Source: Paraburkholderia sp. BCC1885 | Lineage (GTDB): Bacteria > Pseudomonadota > Gammaproteobacteria > Burkholderiales > Burkholderiaceae | Direction of reading: 5' to 3' | Length of the DNA stretch: 64,000 nt | NCBI RefSeq assembly: GCF_900996235.1 | Contig: NZ_CAAJGM010000274.1 | Coordinates: 174,332 to 238,331 of the forward strand | Shown: one piece after another, positions 24,286 through 32,667 of the stretch | Position numbering within the stretch: position 1 is the stretch's first letter | Layout of the letters: the number at the start of each line of letters is the position of its first letter | Notes under the pieces: model-generated | Told to the model about the DNA's origin: nothing | Database searches by the model: none | What the model saw: the letters and a program-made list of their open reading frames with translations, nothing else | Position numbers and translations under genes: made by a program

Positions 24286-25590
24286 GTGGAACAACTACCC
24301 TTATGGGCGCAGATAGGCGCCGTCGTTTTGCTGCTTATCTGCTCCAGTTTCTTTTCGATCTCCGAAACGGCGATGATGGCGCTCAATCGTCACCGTCTGA
24401 AGCATCTCTCCAATCAGGGCGCGCTCGGTGCAAAAACCACGCAAAGCCTGCTCGCACACACGGACGAGCTGCTGAGCGTGATCCTGATCGGCAACAACCT
24501 GTTCAACACGATCATCCCGGTCCTCACCACATCGGTGGCGCTGCATACGTTCGGCCGCAATAACCTGGTGCTGTCCATTGCCACCGGCATCGTCGCGTTT
24601 CTGATCATCGTGTTCGCGGAAATCACGCCGAAAATCGTCGGCGCCACCTTTCCGGAAAAAATCGCCCTGCCCGCGAGTCTGCTGATCGCGCCGCTAATGC
24701 GCGCGACCAAGCCCATCGTCTGGTTCGTCAACCTGTTCGCCAACGGCATCCTACGCGTGCTGCACATCAATACGAAAGGCGCGCACGACCAGCGTCTTTC
24801 GACCGAGGAACTGCGCACCATCGTCCTCGAGTCCGGCAGCTTCATGCCGACCAAGCACCGCAGCATCCTGTTGAATCTGTTCGACCTGGAAAACATCTCC
24901 GTCGACGATGTGATGATTCCGCGCCGCCGCATCGAAGCCCTCGATTTCGACGCACCGTTCGAGCAAATCCTGCATCAGCTCGAGACCTGCTATCACAACA
25001 AGCTGATCGTCTACCAAGGCGACATCGACCGCGTGCTCGGCGTGCTGCACGTGCGCAAGACGCTCTCGGCGCTGCACAACCAGGAACTCGAACGGGAGAC
25101 ACTGCGTGAGTTGCTCGCCGAACCGTATTTCGTGCCGAGCGGCACGCCGGTGTTCCAGCAGTTGCAATACTTTCAGGAGAGCCGTCACCGAACCGCGCTC
25201 GTCGTGAACGAATACGGCGAATTGCAGGGGCTGGTGACGCCGGAAGACATCATCGAGGAACTGATCGGCGAGTTCACCACCTCCATCCCGCGAAGCGCGA
25301 ATTCGCGCGGCGGCTGGAACGAGAACGGCGAGTGCATTGTGGCCGGCAGCATGCCGCTGCGCGAACTGAACCGATGGCTGCAACTCACACTTCCTACAGA
25401 CGGGCCGAAGACATTGAACGGCCTGATTCTGGAAATCCTCGAAGAAATTCCGGATGGCGACGTGTGCGTGCAGATCGGCGGCATCAAGCTGGAAGTGATG
25501 CGCAGCGACGATCAGGCCGTGCGCACCGTGAAGATTTTCAAGCCGGGCGCGCGCTCGGGGGCGAAGGGCGGGAAGAAGCTGCGGGTGTGA
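24286..25590 (+). CDS. HlyC/CorC (UPF0053) family membrane transporter with CBS domains
   Basis: 434 residues. An N-terminal DUF21/CNNM membrane domain has about four hydrophobic segments (starting WAQIGAVVLLLICSSFFSISETAMMALNRH). A CBS pair follows (VDDVMIPRRRIEALDFD, ALVVNEYGELQGLVTPEDIIEELIGE), then a C-terminal CorC/HlyC domain. Related proteins move Mg2+ or Co2+; the substrate here is not known. I chose GTG at 24286, directly before the conserved MEQLPLWAQ start. The open frame continues upstream to 24178 without family similarity. Confidence 0.88.
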   Translation: MEQLPLWAQIGAVVLLLICSSFFSISETAMMALNRHRLKHLSNQGALGAKTTQSLLAHTDELLSVILIGNNLFNTIIPVLTTSVALHTFGRNNLVLSIATGIVAFLIIVFAEITPKIVGATFPEKIALPASLLIAPLMRATKPIVWFVNLFANGILRVLHINTKGAHDQRLSTEELRTIVLESGSFMPTKHRSILLNLFDLENISVDDVMIPRRRIEALDFDAPFEQILHQLETCYHNKLIVYQGDIDRVLGVLHVRKTLSALHNQELERETLRELLAEPYFVPSGTPVFQQLQYFQESRHRTALVVNEYGELQGLVTPEDIIEELIGEFTTSIPRSANSRGGWNENGECIVAGSMPLRELNRWLQLTLPTDGPKTLNGLILEILEEIPDGDVCVQIGGIKLEVMRSDDQAVRTVKIFKPGARSGAKGGKKLRV

Positions 25591-25746
25591 TGGGCTCGGC
25601 GCCCGGCGCAGCGCGTGCTCGCCTTTAGTGGTTCGGCCAGCACGGCCTTCGTCGGCTACGTTGGCCATTCGGCCGAATAGCGGTAACAAGCTGCTTGCCG
25701 GATGATGGAGCCGTCATGTTCTACAGGCGGCTCCTGCCGGTTTCAG

Positions 25747-27129
25747 ATGTCATCCCCACCTCGTTCCTCACCGGCCGGTTCTGCTAGTCGTCGGCCTGAT
25801 CCTGTTACGACGGGGGCGCCCTATCGGGCCGCTGCCGCACTCGAGGCAGCGTCTGGCGCCAAGCCAATTCCATCTGCCCAGCCATCCACTCGCCCATTCA
25901 CCAACCCATCCCGGGAAGACACTCAAGCGCGCGACCACGCGCCCGGTCTCGCCGAATCCGACGACACCCCCGCCGTCCGTCTGCTGAGCGACACGCTGCG
26001 GGATGCCACGCGCCGTAATGCGTCCGACCTGCATATCGAACCCGCCGAACACGGCTGGCGTATGCGTCTGCGCATCGACGGCGTGTTGCACGCGCTCCCG
26101 GCGCCGCCGGCCCATCTACGTGATGCCTTCATCACGCGCGTGAAAGTGCTGGCACGCATGGACATCGCCGAGCGGCGCGTACCGCAGGACGGACGGCTAC
26201 GCATCTCGACGATGCCAGGCAAGTTCGAGGACTACCGCGTGACCTCGCTGCCCACGCTATTCGGCGAGAAGCTGGTGCTGCGGCGCCTCGATGCACTGCC
26301 GGCCACGCTTTCGCTCGACTCACTCGGCCTCGACCCCACGCAGCGCGAGACGCTCAAGACGGCCATCCATGCACCGCACGGCCTCGTGCTGGTGACCGGT
26401 CCAACCGGCAGCGGCAAGACGCTCTCGCTCTACTGCTTCCTGCAGATGCTCAATGCCGAATCGCGCAACCTTTGCTCGGTCGAAGATCCGGCTGAAATCC
26501 AGCTCGCCGGCATCAACCAGGTCAGCGTGCGCGAGAAAGCCGGCCTCACCTTTGCCGTCGCGTTACGCGCGTTTCTGCGTCAGGATCCAGACGTGATCAT
26601 GGTCGGTGAGATCCGCGACGAAGAAACCGCCGACGTCGCCGTCAAGGCCGCGCAGACCGGCCACCTCGTGCTCTCCACGCTGCACACCAACGACGCACCG
26701 GCCGCCATCGCCCGATTGATCGATATTGGCGTCGAGCCTTACAACCTTGCCGCGGCGCTACGCATGGTCACCGCGCAACGGCTGGTGCGGCGGCTATGTC
26801 CGGTATGCCGGACGCCGGCGCCGCAGTCCACGGCGGCCTTGCGCGCGGCCGGCTTTGCCGACGCCCAGCTCGACGGTTGGCATCCCTATGTGGCCGTTGG
26901 CTGCGACGCGTGCCACGGCATCGGCTACCGCGGCCGCGTCGGCATTCATCAGGTGATGCCGGTGTCGGACGCGATGCGCGAACTGATCGTCGCCAATGCC
27001 GAAACCCACGCGCTCGCGCGGCTTGCACAAAGCCAAGGTGTCGGCACGCTGCGCGACGCTGCTTTGATGCGCGTGCGGGACGGCACGACCAGTCTCGCCG
27101 AAGCACTCAGCGCGACGGAGCTCGCATGA
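25747..27129 (+). CDS. pilB: GspE/PilB-family secretion/pilus assembly ATPase
   Basis: Hexameric cytoplasmic ATPase that powers type IV pilus extension. About 460 residues from this ATG (475 from an alternative start at 25702), shorter than typical PilB because the N-terminal N1 domain is missing or very reduced. Present are Walker A GPTGSGKTLSLY (about residue 217), the Walker B region DPDVIMVGEIRDEETADVAV (about 279), the His box QTGHLVLSTLHTNDAP and a CxxC zinc site (CPVC and CDAC, about 351 and 385). It overlaps pilC by ATGA. The true start is uncertain. Confidence 0.87.
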   Translation: MSSPPRSSPAGSASRRPDPVTTGAPYRAAAALEAASGAKPIPSAQPSTRPFTNPSREDTQARDHAPGLAESDDTPAVRLLSDTLRDATRRNASDLHIEPAEHGWRMRLRIDGVLHALPAPPAHLRDAFITRVKVLARMDIAERRVPQDGRLRISTMPGKFEDYRVTSLPTLFGEKLVLRRLDALPATLSLDSLGLDPTQRETLKTAIHAPHGLVLVTGPTGSGKTLSLYCFLQMLNAESRNLCSVEDPAEIQLAGINQVSVREKAGLTFAVALRAFLRQDPDVIMVGEIRDEETADVAVKAAQTGHLVLSTLHTNDAPAAIARLIDIGVEPYNLAAALRMVTAQRLVRRLCPVCRTPAPQSTAALRAAGFADAQLDGWHPYVAVGCDACHGIGYRGRVGIHQVMPVSDAMRELIVANAETHALARLAQSQGVGTLRDAALMRVRDGTTSLAEALSATELA

Positions 27130-28355
27130 GCACGCGGACAACGGCCGAAATTGAAGCACACGAAATGCGTTTCGCATGGCGCGGCGTGGACGCTGCGGGC
27201 GCGCAACGTAGCGGCACACTGATCGCGGCAGACGCGGCCGCCGTGCGCGCCGTGCTCAAGCGCGACAACCTGTTCGTCGTCGAACTCACGGCCCGCGGCC
27301 CCGCGCCGCGTCCTCTGGCGGGAGCCGCGGAGGTCACGCGGTTCACACGTCAACTGGCCAGCCTGTTGCGCGCCGGCTTGCCGCTCGCGCCTTCGCTCGA
27401 ACTGCTGGCGCAAGCGCCTGCACCGCGCCAGCGCGGCATGTCGCGCATCGTCGGCGCATTGGCTCGTGACATCACGAGCGGGTTGAGTTTCTCGGCGGCG
27501 CTGGCCCGGCATCCGGCGCAATTCAATGCGCTGTATTGCCAACTGGTTGCGGTGGGCGAAGCGGCCGGCGCGCTTCCCACGGTGCTGGCCCGCATCGCCG
27601 ACGACCGCGAACGCGGCGCCGCGCAGCGCGCCAAGGTGAAGGCCGCGCTCACCTATCCGGTCGCGATCCTGTTGCTGGCGCTCGCTATCACAGCGGCCTT
27701 GCTGGTCTGGGTGGTGCCGACCTTCAAACAGATCTTCGACGGCTTCGGCGCGCGCCTGCCGGTCCCGACCCAGGTGGTGATGGCGCTCTCCGCGGCCACC
27801 GCGCGCTGGAGCCTGCCGGCGCTTGCGCTAGGTACGTGTGCAGGTTTTGCGATGACATACCTGTTGCGTCGCTCGGAACCGGCCCGCGTCACGCTCGCCC
27901 GCCTGTCGCTGCGGTTGCCGGTCGCCGGAACGCTGCTCGCCACCTTGTGCGCCGCCCGCTGGAGCCGCGCGCTCGGCACGCTGTTATCCGCCGGCACGCC
28001 GCTCGCCGACGCGTTCGACTCGTTGACGCACGCCACCGGCAATGCCTGGTTCGACCGCGCCACCGCCGACATCGCCGCCCGCCTGCGGCGCGGCGAACGG
28101 CTCGCCGCTGCAATGCGCGCCGTGCGCTGCTTCCCGCCCGAGGTAGTGCAGCCGGTTGCCGTCGCAGAGGAATCCGGCGCACTCGATACCATGCTGATCG
28201 ACGTCGCCTCGCTCAGCGATCGCCAGGTCGACGAAAAGATCGGCACCCTGGCGAGCCTGTGCGAACCACTCGTCATCATCGTGCTGGGGACGCTGGTCGG
28301 CGGCCTCGTCGTCGCGATGTATCTTCCCATTATTCAACTCGGCAACGTGGTGTAG
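27126..28355 (+). CDS. pilC: Type IV pilus inner-membrane platform protein PilC/GspF family
   Basis: 409 residues with two GspF domains. Each has the conserved pattern (FTRQLASLLRAGLPLAPSLELL, then RWSRALGTLLSAGTPLADAFDSL). Three hydrophobic segments are seen, including ILLLALAITAALLVWVVPTF and the C-terminal PLVIIVLGTLVGGLVVAMYLP. It anchors the pilus motor ATPase in the membrane. The ATG overlaps the pilB stop by 4 bases, so translation is coupled. A longer in-frame open stretch back to 26796 is a shadow of pilB. Confidence 0.93.
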   Translation: MSTRTTAEIEAHEMRFAWRGVDAAGAQRSGTLIAADAAAVRAVLKRDNLFVVELTARGPAPRPLAGAAEVTRFTRQLASLLRAGLPLAPSLELLAQAPAPRQRGMSRIVGALARDITSGLSFSAALARHPAQFNALYCQLVAVGEAAGALPTVLARIADDRERGAAQRAKVKAALTYPVAILLLALAITAALLVWVVPTFKQIFDGFGARLPVPTQVVMALSAATARWSLPALALGTCAGFAMTYLLRRSEPARVTLARLSLRLPVAGTLLATLCAARWSRALGTLLSAGTPLADAFDSLTHATGNAWFDRATADIAARLRRGERLAAAMRAVRCFPPEVVQPVAVAEESGALDTMLIDVASLSDRQVDEKIGTLASLCEPLVIIVLGTLVGGLVVAMYLPIIQLGNVV

Positions 28356-28383
28356 CATCGCAGCCGAATCCAACCTTTTCGTC

Positions 28384-29313
28384 ATGCCGACTACCCAAGC
28401 ACTCGTGTCAGACACCTCCTTCAGCGCGCTTCATGGCCATGTCGCGGCCGACTTCGGCGCCGCCTTTGGCAGCTTGCCGGCCGGCCTGCAGATTGCATTC
28501 GCCATCGTGTTCGGTCTGGTGATCGGCAGCTTTCTGAGCGTGGTGGCGCATCGGCTGCCCATCATGCTCGAACGCGCGTGGCACGAAGAGGTCAGCGAAG
28601 CAACCGGCAAGCCGCTCGAAGGCGACGGCCTGCCCGCGCGCTATAACCTGTGGCTGCCCCGCAGCGCCTGTCCGCACTGCGGCCACGTCCTGCACGCGTG
28701 GGAAAACATCCCCGTGATCAGTTATGTGTTGCTGCGCGGACGATGCTCCGTGTGCAAGGCGCCGGTCTCGGCGCGCTATCCGTTGCTGGAGATCGCCAGC
28801 GCCGCGTGCGCGGCGCTCGCGCTCGCCGTGTTCGGACCGAGCCTCATGGCGCTCGCTGCATTTGGCCTCTGCGCGACCTTGCTGGCAATGAGCGCCATCG
28901 ACATCGACACGCACCTTCTGCCCGACTCGTTGACGCTGCCGCTGCTATGGGCCGGTCTGATCGTCAACTTCAACGGCATGTTCACGAGCCTGCACGACGC
29001 GGTGGCGGGCGCGATTGCAGGCTATCTTGTACTGTGGGTGGTGCATTGGCTGTTCAAGCTCGTGCGCGGAGTCGAAGGAATGGGTTATGGGGATTTCAAG
29101 CTGCTTGCCGCGCTCGGCGCGTGGCTCGGCTGGATCGCCCTGCCGCAGATCGTGCTGATCGCCGCGGTGGCCGGCGCGGTCGTCGGTCTGGCGGCCACCT
29201 GGCGCGGCCGCATGCGCTTCGGCGAGCCGCTGCCGTTCGGCCCGTTTCTCGCGGCCGGCGGCGCGATCACGCTGTTTCTCGGCACGCCCCTCTATCTGGC
29301 ACTCGGAGGCTGA
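28384..29313 (+). CDS. pilD: Type IV prepilin peptidase and N-methyltransferase
   Basis: Cleaves prepilin leaders and methylates the new N-terminus in the inner membrane. 309 residues, A24 family. The N-terminal domain has paired zinc-binding CxxC motifs (CPHCGH about residue 95, CSVCKAP about 120). The two catalytic Asp sites are in AIDIDTHLLPDSLTLP (about 169) and GYGDFKLLAALGAW (about 232). It lies 28 bases after pilC. No major pilin gene is near, so the substrates are encoded elsewhere. Confidence 0.96.
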   Translation: MPTTQALVSDTSFSALHGHVAADFGAAFGSLPAGLQIAFAIVFGLVIGSFLSVVAHRLPIMLERAWHEEVSEATGKPLEGDGLPARYNLWLPRSACPHCGHVLHAWENIPVISYVLLRGRCSVCKAPVSARYPLLEIASAACAALALAVFGPSLMALAAFGLCATLLAMSAIDIDTHLLPDSLTLPLLWAGLIVNFNGMFTSLHDAVAGAIAGYLVLWVVHWLFKLVRGVEGMGYGDFKLLAALGAWLGWIALPQIVLIAAVAGAVVGLAATWRGRMRFGEPLPFGPFLAAGGAITLFLGTPLYLALGG

Positions 29314-29316
29314 CGC

Positions 29317-29919
29317 ATGTTTGCTGTGGGACTGACCGGCGGCATCGGCAGCGGCAAGTCGACCGTCGCCGACCTGTTCGCCGCGCGCGGCGTGGCAATC
29401 GTCGACACGGACCTGATCGCGCATCGGATCACGGCGCCCGGTGGCTCCGCAATGCCGAAAATCGCCGCTGAATTCGGCGCCGGCTTCGTGACTGCGGACG
29501 GTTCGCTCGACCGCGCCCGCATGCGCACCCTGATCTTCAGCGACGACGACGCGCGCCGCCGCCTCGAAGCCATCACGCACCCGCTGATCCGCAGCGAAAC
29601 CGAGCGCGCCAGGAATGAAGCCAGTGGTCCGTATGTCATGCTGGTGGTGCCGTTGCTGGTGGAGTCGGGCAGCTGGAAAACGCGTGTGGACCGCGTCCTG
29701 AGCGTCGATTGCAGCGTCGAAACGCAGATCGGCCGCGTCATGCGGCGCAACGCCTTCAGCCGCGAACAGGTGCTGGCGATCATCGCGCGGCAAGCCAGCC
29801 GTGAAGCGCGTCTTGCCGCGGCGGACGACGTCATCGTCAACGAAAACACTTCCGTCGAGGAACTCGGTGCGCAGGTCGAGGCGCAGCATCGTCAATATCT
29901 GATACTGGCCGGGGCGTGA
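29317..29919 (+). CDS. coaE: Dephospho-CoA kinase
   Basis: Last step of coenzyme A synthesis, phosphorylating the ribose 3'-OH. 200 residues, normal length. The P-loop GLTGGIGSGKST is at the N-terminus and VDTDLIAH follows near residue 29. The gene starts 3 bases after pilD, a conserved pilD-coaE pairing. A long imperfect inverted repeat lies 8-41 bases after the stop. Confidence 0.97.
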   Translation: MFAVGLTGGIGSGKSTVADLFAARGVAIVDTDLIAHRITAPGGSAMPKIAAEFGAGFVTADGSLDRARMRTLIFSDDDARRRLEAITHPLIRSETERARNEASGPYVMLVVPLLVESGSWKTRVDRVLSVDCSVETQIGRVMRRNAFSREQVLAIIARQASREARLAAADDVIVNENTSVEELGAQVEAQHRQYLILAGA

Positions 29920-29926
29920 AAGATGG

Positions 29927-29960
29927 ATCCGGGCGGCGGCATCGTCGCCGCATCCCGGAT
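29927..29960 (+). terminator. Possible stem-loop after coaE
   Basis: ATCCGGG, then GCGGC on the left, pair with GCCGC and CCCGGAT on the right with minor mismatch. No T run follows, so termination is uncertain. Confidence 0.4.
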
Positions 29961-30059
29961 GGGACTCGCCCCGCTATCGCAATAAGGCACGGGCGCCTCA
30001 CTCAAAGATGCGTCAAACAGGCGTAAAAACGCGCAAAAGCGTCCCGGGAAAGTGTGTGA

Positions 30060-30088
30060 TTGCTAGGGTAGTCTCACGGCATTAGAAT
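30060..30088 (+). promoter_or_regulatory. Putative promoter of zapD-yacG
   Basis: TTGCTA (30060-30065), an exact 17-bp spacer and TAGAAT (30083-30088), ending 42 bases before the zapD start codon. It gives zapD its own promoter apart from the pil operon. Confidence 0.55.
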
Positions 30089-30130
30089 GTTCTGCATTCC
30101 CGTCACCGACCACGCCCGAGGCGAGCCCGC

Positions 30131-30886
30131 TTGATCCTTTACGAGTATCCCTTCAACGAGCGAATCCGGACGCTGTTGCGCCTCGAAGACCTGTTCGAGC
30201 GCTTCACGTTCTTTCTGACTCAGGAAGATGCCAGGGAACACCACGTCGCGCTGACGACGCTGTTCGAAATCTCTGAAGTCGCCGGTCGCGCGGATCTGAA
30301 ATCGGATCTGATGAAGGAGCTGGAGCGGCAACGGCAAACGCTTGCGCCGTTCCGCGGCAATCCGGGCATCGAGCAAAACGCCCTGGAGGCGGTGCTCGGC
30401 GAGATCGAGCAAACCCTCTCCGGGCTCTCGCAGATGCAGGGCAAAACCGGCCAGCATCTGACGGACAATGAATGGCTGGCCAGCATCCGCAGCCGTGCCA
30501 TCATCCCGGGCGGCACCTGCAAGTTCGACCTGCCGTCCTACTACGCGTGGCAACAGACGCATCCTGACCAGCGCCGTCAGGACATCGCCAAATGGGTCAC
30601 GCCGCTGCTGCCGTTGCGCGACGCCGCCACCATCGTGTTGCGCCTCGCCCGTGAATCCGGCCAGGCGTCAAAGGTCATGGCGATGCAGGGCAGCTACCAG
30701 CAAATGCTGTCGGGCCGCTCGTATCAGTTGATGCAGGTGCGCGTCTCGCCGGAATTGCGGGTGATCCCCGAGGCGAGCGCCAACAAGTACATGCTGTGGG
30801 TGCGTTTCACCGTGCAGGACGGCGACCTGCGGCCGCGAGCCGTGGACGTCGACGTTCCATTCCAGCTCACGCTGTGCAGTCTGTAA
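30131..30886 (+). CDS. zapD: Cell division protein ZapD (DUF1342)
   Basis: Cytoplasmic FtsZ-associated protein that bundles protofilaments and stabilises the Z ring. 251 residues, normal length. The N-terminus ILYEYPFNERIRTLLRLEDLF is diagnostic. A helical N-terminal domain is followed by a beta-rich C-terminal domain (YQLMQVRVSPELRVIPEASANKYMLW). The start codon is TTG, preceded by GAGGCGAG. yacG follows, a conserved gammaproteobacterial/betaproteobacterial arrangement. Confidence 0.94.
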   Translation: MILYEYPFNERIRTLLRLEDLFERFTFFLTQEDAREHHVALTTLFEISEVAGRADLKSDLMKELERQRQTLAPFRGNPGIEQNALEAVLGEIEQTLSGLSQMQGKTGQHLTDNEWLASIRSRAIIPGGTCKFDLPSYYAWQQTHPDQRRQDIAKWVTPLLPLRDAATIVLRLARESGQASKVMAMQGSYQQMLSGRSYQLMQVRVSPELRVIPEASANKYMLWVRFTVQDGDLRPRAVDVDVPFQLTLCSL

Positions 30887-31002
30887 CGGCAACACCTCTC
30901 GTCCGCTGCGTTACTTGGCGCAATGATAGGGCCGCGCCTTTCAGGCAGCGAAAATGCCCTTATATTAGAGGCTTGTCCCGTTTTCGATTGACGCCTGACC
31001 GA

Positions 31003-31200
31003 ATGATTACTGTCGTTAAATGCCCGACCTGTGCGAAGGATGTCCGCTGGACACCCGAGAATCGCTTCCGCCCCTTCTGCTCCGAGCGCTGCAAGCAGAT
31101 CGACCTCGGCGCCTGGGCCGCTGAGAAGTACAAGATCGGCGGCACGGATGAAGAAGCGCCGTCAGACGACGAGCCGAGCGGCGATTACAACCCGCATTAA
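31003..31200 (+). CDS. yacG: DNA gyrase inhibitor YacG
   Basis: 65-residue zinc protein that binds GyrB and inhibits gyrase. The four-Cys site is complete: C7, C10, C26 and C30 in CPTC and FCSERCKQIDLG. The acidic C-terminal tail (TDEEAPSDDEPSGDY) is typical. The ATG starts MITVVKCPTC. It lies 116 bases after zapD and ends at a terminator. Confidence 0.95.
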   Translation: MITVVKCPTCAKDVRWTPENRFRPFCSERCKQIDLGAWAAEKYKIGGTDEEAPSDDEPSGDYNPH

Positions 31201-31257
31201 GCGCGTCTGCTCAGGCCTGCCCAGCCAGGCACGCCTCGATACGTCGCGCGAAGTCGC

Positions 31258-31296
31258 GCAAAAAAGTACGCGGCCGTTCAAGGCCGCGTCACTTTT
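31258..31296. terminator. Bidirectional terminator between yacG and mutT
   Basis: ACGCGGCC and GGCCGCGT arms around GTTCAA, extended outward by AAAAGT/ACTTTT pairing, with As on the left and Ts on the right. Confidence 0.8.
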
Positions 31297-31311
31297 ACCT
31301 CTCTGCCCCTG

Positions 31312-31764
31312 CTATTCAGCGGCCAGCCATTCCAGCACCGGGATCGTCGCCGGCAATAACGGCGACACCTCGGCCGGCAGCGACTGCCAGACAAACGCCT
31401 GGCCTTCCCGTCCGTGCGGCTCGCCGGTCCACTGCGTTACCTTGCAGAAGTACAGCCGCACGTAGGCATGCGGGTAATCGTGCTCGAGCGTATGCCAGCG
31501 GTGGCTTGCGTTGACCTCGATTCCCAGTTCCTCGTGCAGTTCACGCGCGAGCGCCGCCTCGACTGATTCACCGGGTTCGAGCTTGCCGCCCGGAAACTCC
31601 CAATAACCTTCGTAGGGCTTGCCGGCCGGCCGTTGCGCCAGCAGATAGCGCCCGTCCGGCTGCACCAGTACCCCCACGGCCACTTCCGTGACCGGGCGGC
31701 CGTCCGCATTGACGTCCGGCTTGGCGGGGGTCGCTGGGCTCGTGGAATCCGTCATGCCTGTCAT
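31312..31764 (-). CDS. mutT: MutT-type Nudix hydrolase
   Basis: 150 residues. The Nudix box GGKLEPGESVEAALAREL-HEELGI begins near residue 54 and fits the consensus. The surrounding EVAVGVLVQPDGRYLLAQRP and WEFPGGK agree with 8-oxo-dGTP diphosphatases, which sanitise the nucleotide pool. Substrate is inferred from family and from the location near secA. The start at 31764 overlaps the upstream ATPase stop by ATGA; a second in-frame ATG at 31755 is possible. Confidence 0.87.
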   Translation of the reverse strand: MTGMTDSTSPATPAKPDVNADGRPVTEVAVGVLVQPDGRYLLAQRPAGKPYEGYWEFPGGKLEPGESVEAALARELHEELGIEVNASHRWHTLEHDYPHAYVRLYFCKVTQWTGEPHGREGQAFVWQSLPAEVSPLLPATIPVLEWLAAE

Positions 31765-32630
31765 CCTTGCGACTTCCGGCCGGAACGGTCGCGGGCGAAT
31801 TGCCATGCCACCCGCCCCGAGCGCGAGCCGCGTTCGAGCGCCCACACCAGCGCATCGCCGCGTGCCGCCTCGACCTCGGCGGGATCGCAGCCGAAGTGCT
31901 GCAGCCAGTGTCCGACGATCGTCAGATAGTCGTCCTGCTTGAACGGGTAAAAGCTGACCCACAAGCCAAAGCGTTCGGACAGCGAGATCTTTTCTTCGAC
32001 GACTTCGCCCGGATGAATCTCGCCATCGGACGTGTGCTTGTACGTCTCGTTGTCGCTCATGTACTCGGGCAGCAGATGGCGCCGGTTCGACGTCGCGTAG
32101 ATCACCACGTTATCTGATTGCGCGGCCACCGAACCATCGAGCGCCACCTTCAACGCCTTGTAGCCCGACTCGCCGTCTTCGAACGACAGATCGTCGCAGA
32201 ACACGACAAAGCGCTCCGGACGTTGCGAGATCAGGTCGACGATATCGCCGAGATCGTGCAAATCGTCCTTGTCCACTTCGATCAGACGCAGCCCGTCTTT
32301 GGAATACGCGTTCAGGCAGGCCTTGATCAGCGACGATTTGCCCGTGCCGCGCGCGCCCGTCAGCAACACGTTATTGGCCGGCTGCTTGCGCACGAACTGG
32401 CGCGTGTTCTGCTCAATCAGATCCTTCTGACGGTCGATGTTCTGCAGATCGTCAAGCGTGATGTCCGAGATGGCCGTGACCGGTTGCAGATAGCCGCGCC
32501 CCTGGCGTTTGCGCCAGCGAAATGCGACAGCCGCCGACCAGTCGACCTCGGGCGTGGCCGGCGGCAGCATGGCTTCCAGACGGCCAAGCACGGCCTCGGC
32601 GCGGGTCAAAAACTGTTCGAGTTTATCCAT
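31761..32630 (-). CDS. DUF815 AAA-type ATP-binding protein
   Basis: 289 residues. A helical N-terminal region is followed by an AAA-like domain: Walker A GARGTGKSSLIKACL (about residue 92), Walker B VVFCDDLSFEDGESGY (about 137) and sensor-like VIYATSNRRHL. The family is widespread and its molecular role is not established. It overlaps the MutT gene by 4 bases and lies 37 bases downstream of argJ on the same strand. Confidence 0.88.
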   Translation of the reverse strand: MDKLEQFLTRAEAVLGRLEAMLPPATPEVDWSAAVAFRWRKRQGRGYLQPVTAISDITLDDLQNIDRQKDLIEQNTRQFVRKQPANNVLLTGARGTGKSSLIKACLNAYSKDGLRLIEVDKDDLHDLGDIVDLISQRPERFVVFCDDLSFEDGESGYKALKVALDGSVAAQSDNVVIYATSNRRHLLPEYMSDNETYKHTSDGEIHPGEVVEEKISLSERFGLWVSFYPFKQDDYLTIVGHWLQHFGCDPAEVEAARGDALVWALERGSRSGRVAWQFARDRSGRKSQG

Positions 32631-32667
32631 GGCGAAGAGTGAAATCGGGTGAGGTAGGGGCTCGGGC

